In this document: positions 1 to 6,174 of the stretch, piece by piece | How the letters are laid out: each line of letters starts with the position of its first letter | How positions within the stretch are numbered: the stretch's first letter is position 1 | DNA from: an uncultured Carnobacterium sp. | GTDB lineage: Bacteria; Bacillota; Bacilli; Lactobacillales; Aerococcaceae | Reading direction: 5' to 3' | NCBI GenBank assembly: GCA_905371865.1 | Contig: CAJPNA010000043.1 | Location: 1 to 9,450 of the forward strand | Length of the DNA: 9,450 nt | Program-made: the position numbers and the translations under genes | The notes under the pieces: model-generated | Told to the model about the DNA's origin: nothing | Seen by the model: the letters and a program-made list of their open reading frames with translations, nothing else | The model's database searches: none

Positions 1-817
1 GGAAGCTTTAAGTGGTGCTAGCGTGGACGTAAGCTTTATCAGCTTTGACGATATCATTCATGGTGGAGTTCCAGAAGGTGTCGATGTTATCATCAATGCC
101 GGGGATGCCGGAACTTCATTTAGCGGTGGAGAGGTTTGGAAGAACGAAACACTGATTACACGAATTCGTGAATTTGTGTATAACGGTGGAGGATTTATCG
201 GAGTTGGGGAACCAACAGCGGTTCATCACCAAGGAAGATTCTTCCAACTTGGAGATATTTTGGGTGTTGAAAGAGAAATGGGATATAGCCTTTCAACAGA
301 TAAATATTTTACTAAAGAATTGAAAGAACACTTTATCATTGAAGATATTGAAGATGTTCATAAGATTGACTTTGGTGAAAATATTAAGAACGTGTATGGC
401 TTAACGAGTGCAACAGAAGTACTTGAATTTAGCAATCCGAAAGTCAGCGCTGGTGGCGTTGAGGAAGGAATCGTTCTTCCAGCCAATGCGGAAGGAAAAG
501 AATTCGGGGAAATTCACCTTGCAGCAAATCCTTACGGAAATGGTCGTGGGGTATACATTGCAGGACTTCCATACACACCAGAAAACACAAGATTATTGAT
601 GCGTGCGTTATTCTACGCAGCTAGTAAAGAAAGTGAATTAACCAAATGGTATGCAAGTAATCCATTAGTCGAAGTACATGCTTATCCTGAAAAAGGAGTG
701 TATGCGATTGTGAATAATACGAACGAAGCACAATCCACACTTGTCTATGATGGTGAAGGAGTATCAAGAACTGTGGAACTTGAGCCAAGTGAAATTAGAT
801 GGGAGAAGATATCATGA
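1..817 (+). CDS. gnpA: GH112 1,3-beta-galactosyl-N-acetylhexosamine phosphorylase, C-terminal part (5' end outside window)
   Basis: This enzyme phosphorolyses galacto-N-biose or lacto-N-biose to alpha-galactose-1-phosphate plus GalNAc or GlcNAc, in the cytosol, as part of host-glycan use. The open frame runs in from the left edge (first full codon at base 2, reading EALSGASVDVSF), so the GTG at 23 is an internal valine and not a start. The 271 visible residues cover the end of the alpha/beta domain (INAGDAGTSFSGG, then a glycine-rich FVYNGGGFIGVGEPTA stretch typical of the family) and the small C-terminal beta domain. The catalytic TIM barrel, including the general-acid Asp, lies upstream and cannot be checked. 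The family is usually a little over 700 residues, so roughly a third is seen. The stop TGA overlaps the next gene's ATG as ATGA, implying translational coupling. I recognise the family from its sequence style; substrate preference (GNB versus LNB) cannot be told from this part. Confidence 0.9.
   Translation, partial: EALSGASVDVSFISFDDIIHGGVPEGVDVIINAGDAGTSFSGGEVWKNETLITRIREFVYNGGGFIGVGEPTAVHHQGRFFQLGDILGVEREMGYSLSTDKYFTKELKEHFIIEDIEDVHKIDFGENIKNVYGLTSATEVLEFSNPKVSAGGVEEGIVLPANAEGKEFGEIHLAANPYGNGRGVYIAGLPYTPENTRLLMRALFYAASKESELTKWYASNPLVEVHAYPEKGVYAIVNNTNEAQSTLVYDGEGVSRTVELEPSEIRWEKIS
801..808 (+). promoter_or_regulatory. Shine-Dalgarno site deciding the start of the 60-residue membrane protein
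   Basis: GGGAGAAG lies about 6-8 bases before the ATG at 814. An in-frame ATG at 799 would overlap this site and has no ribosome site of its own, so 814 is the better start. The site lies inside the end of the phosphorylase gene. Confidence 0.7.
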
Positions 818-996
818 ATCCTAAAGTAAAAAATTGGATCCGCTTCGTATTGATGTTGGTATTCTTGTATGTAGTTATTTTGGGGCATCAGATGATTGGA
901 AAAGAAGGCGTGGCTACAATGTTGGTTGGTCTAGCTGGACTACTTCTCTTGCTATGGGATTACAATCGTCCGTACTCAAAATCGATGAAACGGTAA
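814..996 (+). CDS. Small membrane protein of the DUF6903 type, coupled to the GH112 phosphorylase
   Basis: The protein has 60 residues from the ATG at 814. A short basic N-terminus (MNPKVKNWIR) is followed by a hydrophobic segment (about residues 11-27), a polar turn (HQMIGKEG), a second hydrophobic segment (about 33-48, rich in Leu and Gly) and a basic tail (YNRPYSKSMKR). This predicts a two-helix hairpin in the membrane with both ends in the cytosol. Length and pattern match the small DUF6903 proteins that I recall beside sugar-utilisation genes, but this is recognition by pattern and not by search. The start overlaps the phosphorylase stop by four bases, so the two are co-translated. A role as an accessory to uptake or to a membrane complex for galacto-N-biose use is inference from position; no function is known to me. 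A strong terminator follows 15 bases after the stop. Confidence 0.75.
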   Translation: MNPKVKNWIRFVLMLVFLYVVILGHQMIGKEGVATMLVGLAGLLLLLWDYNRPYSKSMKR

Positions 997-1011
997 TAAA
1001 ACTTAACTAGG

Positions 1012-1048
1012 AACAGGGGCTTGTTTACAAACAAGCCCCTGTTTCTTT
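1012..1048 (+). terminator. Intrinsic terminator of the phosphorylase operon
   Basis: A 14-bp perfect stem (1012-1025 with 1030-1043, GC-rich in the middle) closes a four-base loop and is followed by TCTTT. It ends the GH112/small membrane protein operon. The T-run is broken by one C, but the stem is very strong. Confidence 0.9.
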
Positions 1049-1055
1049 GTGCATG

Positions 1056-1305
1056 AACACAATATTTAAAATAAAACAAACCATAGGTTTGTGATTACTT
1101 CGAGGATTTGTGGGTTCGTTTTATAGTAGCTGTAATGAGGGACCGGTTCGAGCCTGTAGTCTCTCGCCTTCAAAGTTCAAAATGGGAGTAAGGGCTAAAT
1201 CCCCAACTCCCATTTATTCACCTTTGATCCTAATTCCCATTGCTGCTACTATATGAATCTAGCAAGGATTCTCCGTAATCACAGTGCTATTTTAAATATT
1301 GTGTT
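1056..1305 (+). ncRNA. Candidate structured non-coding RNA, class unknown
   Basis: No plausible gene lies between 997 and 1422, but the sequence folds extensively. P1: 1056-1073 pairs with 1288-1305, 18 bp, perfect. A hairpin follows at 1076-1082/1086-1092 (ATA loop). The rod continues with 1093-1098/1275-1280 (GATTAC/GTAATC), 1102-1107/1268-1273, 1113-1117/1255-1259 and 1122-1130/1245-1253 (9 bp, TATAGTAGC/GCTACTATA), and weaker pairing at 1134-1137/1238-1241. The distal part holds two arms: 1137-1143/1159-1165 capped by a T-loop-like GTTCGAGCC, and 1170-1175/1222-1227 continuing to 1180-1189/1206-1215 (10 bp) with a GGG/CCC apex. Such ordered nested pairing over 250 bp is unlikely by chance. 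The T-loop motif favours the plus strand. I see no convincing promoter or T-run terminator. Known large RNAs to compare are raiA, 6S and SRP RNA; the SRP GGAAGCAG-type core is absent. A folded miniature transposon is the main alternative, though no target duplication is visible. Confidence 0.6.
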
Positions 1306-1383
1306 TTGTGAAGAAAGGGAGAGAGGAGATGAAAATCTGATAAATCTGATGGGAATTTGGTTTATTATAAGTGGAAAATAGCG

Positions 1384-1389
1384 TATAAT
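1384..1389 (+). promoter_or_regulatory. Probable -10 box of the tmk-darA-holB-yabA operon
   Basis: TATAAT at 1384-1389 is a perfect -10 hexamer, 33 bases before the tmk ATG. The base-matched -35 at 17-bp spacing (TTTATT, 1361-1366) is poor, so strength is uncertain. Its position rules out the in-frame TTG at 1357 as the tmk start. Confidence 0.5.
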
Positions 1390-1422
1390 GAAAAGAAGAT
1401 ATTGAAGGGGATTGAGGATAAT

Positions 1423-2070
1423 ATGAGAGGATTGTTTATTACAATGGAAGGGCCAGATGGTGCTGGGAAAACAACAGTCATCAATCAACTAATTCCTTTG
1501 TTACAAAAACATGCCTTAGTGGATATCGTTTCAACAAGAGAGCCTGGTGGAAGTCGTATCGCAGAAGATATTCGGAAAGTGATTCTGGATGTGAATAATA
1601 CAGAAATGGACGAAAGAACAGAAGCCATTTTATATGCAGCAGGACGCCGTCAGCACTTAAAAGATCGTATTTTACCGAATTTGGAAAAAGGGAACATTGT
1701 ATTTTGTGACAGATTTGTAGATAGCTCATTAGTGTATCAAGGGGTTGCTCGTGGGATTGGAGTAGACGAAGTAGCTGAACTGAATCGATTTGCTACAGAT
1801 GGGCTTTCGCCAAGTACAACACTGTATTTAGATGTGCCTGCGGAAGTTGGTTTAGAGCGAATTCATAAAGCAAGAGGCAATCGTCAGTTTGACCGATTAG
1901 ACCAAGAAGGATTGAGTTTCCATACGATGGTTCGAGAAGGGTATTTAGGATTACTAGAGAAATATCCTGAAAGAATGGTTTCTATTGATGCGACTCAAAC
2001 GATTGAAGAAGTGGTTAATGAGTGTTTCAAAGTGTTAGTAGAACGTTACCCAAATTATTTTACAAGATAG
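1423..2070 (+). CDS. tmk: Thymidylate kinase
   Basis: It phosphorylates dTMP to dTDP with ATP in the cytosol, an essential step of dTTP synthesis. The 215 residues are of normal family length. The P-loop EGPDGAGKTT is at residues 9-18, the dTMP-binding REPGG at 39-43, the DRF motif followed by VDSSLVYQG from residue 96, and the lid with KARGNRQFDR at about 149-158. The basic lid residues indicate the type that carries catalytic arginines in the lid. The ATG at 1423 has GAGGA at 1414-1418 just upstream. A longer frame back to a TTG at 1357 would place translation upstream of the likely promoter and adds no family sequence. It is the first gene of an operon; darA follows after 11 bases. As in Bacillus, tmk sits next to darA and holB. 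Confidence 0.97.
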   Translation: MRGLFITMEGPDGAGKTTVINQLIPLLQKHALVDIVSTREPGGSRIAEDIRKVILDVNNTEMDERTEAILYAAGRRQHLKDRILPNLEKGNIVFCDRFVDSSLVYQGVARGIGVDEVAELNRFATDGLSPSTTLYLDVPAEVGLERIHKARGNRQFDRLDQEGLSFHTMVREGYLGLLEKYPERMVSIDATQTIEEVVNECFKVLVERYPNYFTR

Positions 2071-2081
2071 GAGAATGAAAA

Positions 2082-2411
2082 ATGAAATTATTAATTGCTA
2101 TTGTACAAGATAAAGATGCACACTTATTAGGAGATGAGTTCGCACAAGCTAATATTCGTGCGACTCGTTTATCAACAACTGGGGGATTCTTACGTGCAGG
2201 AAATACGACTTTCCTGATCGGTATCGAAGAAGAAAGAGTGGATGAAGCATTAGAAATTATTAAAGAAAACTGCCAAACACGTGAACAAATGATGATTCCT
2301 CCTGTTCATATTGATAGTATGTTAGACAGCGCAATTACTACACCTGTTTCCGTTCGAGTAGGTGGGGCTACGGTATTTGTTTTACCAGTAGACTCTTTCT
2401 TACGTTTCTAA
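2082..2411 (+). CDS. darA: Cyclic-di-AMP receptor, PII-like protein DarA/PstA
   Basis: This is a small trimeric PII-like signalling protein of the cytosol that binds the second messenger c-di-AMP; its downstream targets are not settled. It has 109 residues, the usual length. The signature block is well preserved: NIRATRLSTTGGFLRAGNTT at residues 24-43, including Asn24, Arg26, Thr28, Phe36, Leu37, Asn41 and Gly47, which match ligand-contact positions known from the staphylococcal protein, and the C-terminal VGGATVFVLPVD. So c-di-AMP binding is very likely intact. The ATG has AGGAG overlapping the tmk stop, 8 bases upstream. The gene lies between tmk and holB as in Bacillus (yaaQ), but the yaaR gene found next to it in Bacillus is absent here. 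holB begins one base after the stop. Confidence 0.96.
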   Translation: MKLLIAIVQDKDAHLLGDEFAQANIRATRLSTTGGFLRAGNTTFLIGIEEERVDEALEIIKENCQTREQMMIPPVHIDSMLDSAITTPVSVRVGGATVFVLPVDSFLRF

Positions 2412-2412
2412 G

Positions 2413-3372
2413 ATGAAGAAGAAGCAAGAAGCATTTATTCGTACGATTGATAAGGGGCAATTAAGCCATGCCTATTTGTTCGAAGGAGCAAAGGGTATTG
2501 GAAAATCGGAAATGGCGAAAGAAATTGCTAAAATACTAAATTGTACGAAGCGAAACGTTGGAGAAGGTGCTTGTCAGGTTTGCGAACATTGTCAGCGGAT
2601 TGAGCATGGAAACTTCCCAGATTATATCGTTGTAGAGCCAGAAGGGACTACGATTAAAGTAGATCAAATCCGTTCCTTAAAGACACAATTAACGAAAACA
2701 GCAATGGAATCGAGTGTGATTATTTGTGTGATTCATGCGGTAGATACTTTGACTCCAGGTGCTGCCAATAGCTTACTAAAATTTTTAGAAGAACCAACAG
2801 GAAATATTCACTTTATTTTATTGACGGAGCAATTAAGCAAGGTGCTCATTACTATTCAATCTCGTTGTCAAATTATCAGGTTTCAATCCAATCAAGAGGA
2901 CACAGTGAATGGCCTTTTAAAGGAAAAAGGGGCCTCTAATGCGACTGCTCAGCTAGTATCACAGTTAACCAATAGTGCCAATCAAGCCTTATTATTATTG
3001 GAAAGTGAAAGCTTTGGACAAATCCGTCAAGAAAGTTGGAATTGGTTTGTTCGTATCTTTTCTAATCGAGCGATGGCTTTTATTACGATTCAATCGCAAG
3101 TGCTCTCACTGTTAGTTTCTAAAGTGGAAAGTGAGCAATTTTTAACGTTATTGCAACTTTATATACGAGATGCACTTCTTTGTGCGCAAGGGCTAGAAGG
3201 GCAACTGATTCAAAGTGATAAACTAGCGACTCTAAGAACTATTGCTGGAAAATTGAGTGTGAAGCAATGGATTCAAGAACACGAAAAAATGACAGAGGCT
3301 CTCTCCAAAATACAATCCAATGTAGGGGTTCAGGCCGTATTAGAACAGTGGATTTTACAAATCCCAAAATGA
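2413..3372 (+). CDS. holB: DNA polymerase III delta' subunit (clamp loader)
   Basis: This is a subunit of the clamp-loader complex that places the beta clamp on DNA during replication. It has 319 residues. LSHAYLFEG leads into the P-loop-like GAKGIGKS (25-32). A zinc-binding set follows at Cys44, Cys54, Cys57 and Cys60, then the SLLKFLEEP segment and the SRC motif (150-152). After this comes the helical collar domain. The start is forced: an in-frame stop at 2389-2391 lies upstream and no other start codon occurs between it and the ATG at 2413. There is no Shine-Dalgarno site in the preceding bases, so translation probably depends on ribosomes finishing darA one base away. The N-terminus is slightly shorter than in Bacillus. 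The gene is followed after 19 bases by yabA; the ricT (yaaT) gene that separates these two in Bacillus and streptococci is missing. Confidence 0.95.
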   Translation: MKKKQEAFIRTIDKGQLSHAYLFEGAKGIGKSEMAKEIAKILNCTKRNVGEGACQVCEHCQRIEHGNFPDYIVVEPEGTTIKVDQIRSLKTQLTKTAMESSVIICVIHAVDTLTPGAANSLLKFLEEPTGNIHFILLTEQLSKVLITIQSRCQIIRFQSNQEDTVNGLLKEKGASNATAQLVSQLTNSANQALLLLESESFGQIRQESWNWFVRIFSNRAMAFITIQSQVLSLLVSKVESEQFLTLLQLYIRDALLCAQGLEGQLIQSDKLATLRTIAGKLSVKQWIQEHEKMTEALSKIQSNVGVQAVLEQWILQIPK

Positions 3373-3391
3373 AGAAAGAGGAGATGCATGA

Positions 3392-3736
3392 ATGCCAAAT
3401 AGGCAGTTATATGATCGAATCGAGAAATTAACCAAACAAACGCTATTACAACTGCATGAGTTAGAGCAAATTTCTTTGGAATTACAAAAGATCATAGAAG
3501 AAAATCATAATTTGATTATGGAAAATCACCACTTGAAAGATCGTTTGGATGCAATGAATTCAAGCACGCACATCTTGAATCAAGTCGTAGAAAAGAAAGA
3601 ACGTAGTCAATCCGTGATTAATTTAGAAAATATTTATAATCAAGGGTTCCATATTTGCAATTTATATTATGGAAAGCGTAGAGAAAATGACGAGAATTGC
3701 ATGTTTTGCACCGAAATCTTATTTGGTGAACATTAA
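3392..3736 (+). CDS. yabA: Replication initiation control protein YabA
   Basis: YabA restrains chromosome replication by binding DnaA and the beta clamp DnaN. The 114 residues fit the family (about 110-120). The N-terminal two thirds is a predicted coiled coil (LTKQTLLQLHELEQISLELQ and the following heptads, about residues 10-55), used for tetramer formation. After a linker, the C-terminus carries the zinc-binding set His87-x-Cys89 and Cys103-x-x-Cys106 in GFHICNLYYGKR and CMFC, typical for YabA. The ATG at 3392 has AGAGGAG at 3377-3383, 8 bases upstream; two nearer ATGs at 3384 and 3388 are in other frames and terminate quickly or give no product. It is the last gene of the tmk operon and is followed by a terminator. 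In Bacillus the next genes would be yabB, yazA and rsmI; here they lie 3.3 kb away on the other strand. Confidence 0.95.
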   Translation: MPNRQLYDRIEKLTKQTLLQLHELEQISLELQKIIEENHNLIMENHHLKDRLDAMNSSTHILNQVVEKKERSQSVINLENIYNQGFHICNLYYGKRRENDENCMFCTEILFGEH

Positions 3737-3756
3737 ATCTTGTAAGAAAGCAAGAT
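3737..3756 (+). repeat. Small hairpin directly after the yabA stop
   Basis: ATCTTG (3737-3742) and CAAGAT (3751-3756) form a perfect 6-bp inverted repeat with an 8-base loop, starting one base after the stop codon. There is no T-run, so it is not a terminator itself. It may protect the 3' end of the operon mRNA, or be chance. Confidence 0.35.
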
Positions 3757-3784
3757 AGTCATAGAAAATACCAATAAAGTCATC

Positions 3785-3816
3785 AAGAGAGCCTATCGAA
3801 GGATAGGCTCTTTTGT
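3785..3816 (+). terminator. Intrinsic terminator of the tmk-darA-holB-yabA operon
   Basis: A perfect 10-bp stem (3788-3797 with 3802-3811, AGAGCCTATC and its complement) with a GAAG loop is followed by TTTTGTT. Upstream A's can extend the stem into the T-run. The T-run overlaps the promoter of the following operon. Confidence 0.92.
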
Positions 3817-3822
3817 TATAAT
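3814..3822 (+). promoter_or_regulatory. Extended -10 promoter of the sulfatase operon
   Basis: TGTTATAAT is a perfect extended -10 element (TGn plus TATAAT), with the expected start of transcription near 3829, about 29 bases before the sulfatase ATG. No good -35 is present because that place is taken by the terminator hairpin; extended -10 promoters tolerate this. A 7-bp inverted repeat, AAAGTCA (3776-3782) and TGACTTT (3828-3834), brackets it and could be an operator. Confidence 0.65.
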
Positions 3823-3857
3823 AGGAGTGACTTTGTTTTATAGATGGAGGATAAAAA

Positions 3858-5321
3858 ATGGTAAAACAAGATAAACAGCCAAATGTCATCTTAATTGTCG
3901 TGGATCAAATGCGTTCTGATGCATTGTCGATGAACCGTGAAGATGATTTAGTGGTTACACCAACATTAGATATGATGGCGAGTATGGGCTATAACTTTGA
4001 AAATGCGTATTCGCCTGTACCAAGTTGTGTACCGGCAAGAGCAGCACTTTTAACAGGGATGGATCAAGCTTCTAATGGTCGTGTGGGCTATGAGGATGAA
4101 GTTCCTTGGAACTATACGAACACCCTCCCTCAAACCTTTAAAGATTTAGGATATCAAACGGAATGTATTGGGAAAATGCATGTGTATCCAAGTCGTAAAA
4201 GATTAGGCTTTGATCATGTGCTCTTACATGATGGGTATTTACATGTCGACCGTAAGTACAATAAAGCGTATGGGGAAACGTTTGAACATTCGAGTGATTA
4301 TTTAGACTGGATTAAAAAAGAACTTGGAAGCGATGCGGATATCATTGATGATGGAGCAAACTGCAATTCTTGGGATGTTCGTCCCTTTGATTGGCCAGAA
4401 AAATATCATCCAACGAATTGGATTGTCAGCGAGAGCATTCGTTTCTTGAAGAGACGTGACCCAAGCGTTCCGTTTTTCTTGAAGATGTCTTTTGAGAAAC
4501 CTCATGCGCCGTTAAATCCTCCTCAATACTTCTTTGATTTATATATGCAAAAGCTGGATGAAAATCTAGACTTACATATTGGAAACTGGGAAAAACTAGA
4601 AGAAAAGATTCCAAGTTTATATGCAAAACGTGGCAAAATTCCTAAAGATGCTCAAAAGCGAATGATGGCTGCGTATTATGCGTTAATTACCCATATCGAT
4701 AATCAATTAAGTCGCTTCTTAACTGCTGTGGAAGAGTTTGATTTATTAGAGAATACGATTTTTTGGTTTGTGAGTGACCACGGGGATCAGTTAGGGGAAC
4801 ACTATTTATTTAGAAAAGGCTACCCATACCAAGGAAGTATTAAGATTCCTGCTTTCATTTTCGATCCAGGTAATTTAATTGCAGGGACTAAGAAGAGTGT
4901 CAAACAGCTCATCAAGATTCAGGACGTATTCCCGTCGCTTGTCGAGTTGGCAACAGGCAATACCGTACAAACCGATGGAAAGAGTGTACGTCAATTATTA
5001 TTTGGTGAATTTGCAGGATGGCGAAACGAATTTCACGGTGAACATAGCCTAGGGGTTGATTCGAGCCAATATATTTTAACCGATGAATGGAAATTTATCT
5101 GGTTCCCTGTGACAAATGAGTTCCAATTATTCCATATGACGGAAGATCCAAATGAAAAATGGAATCTGATTGCAGAAGAAAAATATACTTCATTGATTCA
5201 CGAATTTAAAGTGAAACTCGCTCGTTATTTGGAAGGACGAGAAGAGGGATTTGTTCAAGAGGGCAAACTTTGCCCAGTTCCATTAGAGAAAATTGTGTCT
5301 ACATTAAAAGGAGGAGAGTAG
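3858..5321 (+). CDS. Cytosolic Cys-type sulfatase (S1 family arylsulfatase-like hydrolase)
   Basis: It hydrolyses a sulfate ester (or sulfamate) on an unidentified substrate. The 487 residues show all core motifs: IVVDQMRSD with metal ligand Asp16; the sulfatase signature Cys57-Val-Pro-Ala-Arg61 followed by AALLTG, where Cys57 must become formylglycine; GKMH with Lys106 and His108; EKPH with Lys214 and His216; and SDHGDQLGEH with Asp307 and His308 as further metal ligands. So an active calcium-dependent type I enzyme is expected. There is no signal peptide or membrane anchor, so it acts in the cytosol on an imported, probably small, sulfated sugar or similar compound. The ATG at 3858 has GGAGG at 3846-3850. 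The gene is first in an operon with its own maturation enzyme and a transporter. The substrate cannot be read from the sequence; sulfated hexosamines from host glycans are a guess supported by the nearby GH112 gene. Confidence 0.93.
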   Translation: MVKQDKQPNVILIVVDQMRSDALSMNREDDLVVTPTLDMMASMGYNFENAYSPVPSCVPARAALLTGMDQASNGRVGYEDEVPWNYTNTLPQTFKDLGYQTECIGKMHVYPSRKRLGFDHVLLHDGYLHVDRKYNKAYGETFEHSSDYLDWIKKELGSDADIIDDGANCNSWDVRPFDWPEKYHPTNWIVSESIRFLKRRDPSVPFFLKMSFEKPHAPLNPPQYFFDLYMQKLDENLDLHIGNWEKLEEKIPSLYAKRGKIPKDAQKRMMAAYYALITHIDNQLSRFLTAVEEFDLLENTIFWFVSDHGDQLGEHYLFRKGYPYQGSIKIPAFIFDPGNLIAGTKKSVKQLIKIQDVFPSLVELATGNTVQTDGKSVRQLLFGEFAGWRNEFHGEHSLGVDSSQYILTDEWKFIWFPVTNEFQLFHMTEDPNEKWNLIAEEKYTSLIHEFKVKLARYLEGREEGFVQEGKLCPVPLEKIVSTLKGGE

Positions 5322-5322
5322 C

Positions 5323-6174
5323 ATGAACTATATTCCTTTAAAAGCAGGCACTTTCCAAATGGGAGACACTGAAAATAGAGGATTTATTGAAGATCATGAA
5401 TCTCCTTGCGTGACAAAAGAAGTTCAAGCATTTGAAATGGCTGAGACGACGGTAACGAATGAAGAGTTTAAACGATTTGTCGATGAGACAGGCTATCAAA
5501 CAACAGCAGAACTCTTCGGGGATTCTTACGTATTTCATTTGCTGGTGTCTCCAGAGAAAAGAGAAGACTATTCTCATGTATCGGGTTCTCCATGGTGGCT
5601 ATTAGTTCCTGGGGCTTGTTGGAAGCGTCCTTTTGGATCAGAGTCATCGATTGAGGAAATATTAGATCATCCAGTTGTTCATGTATCTCTTAAAGATGCG
5701 TTGGCTTATTGTGAGTGGGCTGGAGCTGGGCTTCCAACCGAAACACAGTGGGAATATGCAGCTCGTGGTGGGACGTCCACTCAGTATCCATGGGGAGAAG
5801 AGCTTGAACAAGATGGAAAATTCCATGCGAATACGTGGCAAGGAGAGTTTCCAAATCAAAATAGTGAGCTAGATGGCTTTTTAGGAACGGCTCCTGTAAA
5901 GAGTTTTGAACCAAATGGATATGGCTTATATCAAATGATTGGGAATGTATGGGAATGGTGCATAAACCATCGTGGAATTCCTTTTGAAGATATCGAGACA
6001 GATGCCAAAGCGCCTCTAAACCTTGAGGTAGAATATGCCATTCGAGGTGGCTCGTTCTTATGTCATTGTTCTTATTGCAATCGATACCGTGTTGCAGCAA
6101 GAAATGGATCCCCCTGGGATTCTACATCGAGTCATTTAGGATTTAGATGTATTCGAACACTTGGAGGGCAATAA
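5323..6174 (+). CDS. Formylglycine-generating enzyme (sulfatase maturase, SUMF1 type)
   Basis: It oxidises the signature cysteine of sulfatases to C-alpha-formylglycine using oxygen and a copper ion; the neighbouring sulfatase (CVPAR) is the evident client. The 283 residues start directly with the FGE fold (IPLKAGTFQMGDTENRGF), without a signal peptide. Typical blocks are PVVHVSLKDALAYCEWAGAGLPTETQWEYAARGG, GNVWEWC and RGGSFLCHCSYCNRYRVAARNG near the C-terminus, then LGFRC. The last block aligns with the catalytic stretch of human and actinobacterial FGE, giving Cys247 and Cys252 as the copper-binding catalytic pair. This distinguishes it from related EgtB/PvdO-type proteins of the same fold, which lack the pair. 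An extra Cys249 lies between them. The start codon comes one base after the sulfatase stop, with AAGGAGGAG at 5308-5315 upstream. An oxygen-dependent maturase suits an aerotolerant or facultative organism. Confidence 0.94.
   Translation: MNYIPLKAGTFQMGDTENRGFIEDHESPCVTKEVQAFEMAETTVTNEEFKRFVDETGYQTTAELFGDSYVFHLLVSPEKREDYSHVSGSPWWLLVPGACWKRPFGSESSIEEILDHPVVHVSLKDALAYCEWAGAGLPTETQWEYAARGGTSTQYPWGEELEQDGKFHANTWQGEFPNQNSELDGFLGTAPVKSFEPNGYGLYQMIGNVWEWCINHRGIPFEDIETDAKAPLNLEVEYAIRGGSFLCHCSYCNRYRVAARNGSPWDSTSSHLGFRCIRTLGGQ

Noticed and set aside
408..599. Short plus-strand frame within the GH112 gene
   Set aside because: Out-of-frame shadow of a clearly coding family sequence, with no ribosome site.
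1141..1166. Possible tRNA, from the T-loop consensus GTTCGAGCC
   Set aside because: Only a three-pair T stem is possible, and no D arm, anticodon arm or acceptor stem can be placed around it at tRNA distances.
1056..1305. Miniature inverted-repeat transposon, from the 18-bp terminal inverted repeats
   Set aside because: No target-site duplication is visible next to the repeats, and the interior contains ordered helices and a T-loop, which fit an RNA better. Not fully excluded.
1056..1305. SRP (4.5S/scRNA) RNA
   Set aside because: The conserved core with GGAAGCAG-like sequence of the SRP54-binding helix is absent.
1357..1422. Longer tmk reading frame from a TTG at 1357
   Set aside because: The extension contains the -10 box and has no family similarity; the ATG at 1423 has a ribosome site and gives a standard N-terminus.
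1279..1488. Open frame of 69 codons on the minus strand across the RNA candidate and the tmk start
   Set aside because: It lies antisense to the tmk start, has no ribosome site and gives a composition with no recognisable protein features.
4302..4626. Two short minus-strand frames inside the sulfatase gene
   Set aside because: Overlapping shadows of a gene whose catalytic motifs are all in the plus-strand frame.
5690..6100. 136-codon open frame antisense to the FGE gene
   Set aside because: The plus-strand frame is an unmistakable FGE; the antisense product (His- and Leu-rich) has no motif and no ribosome site.
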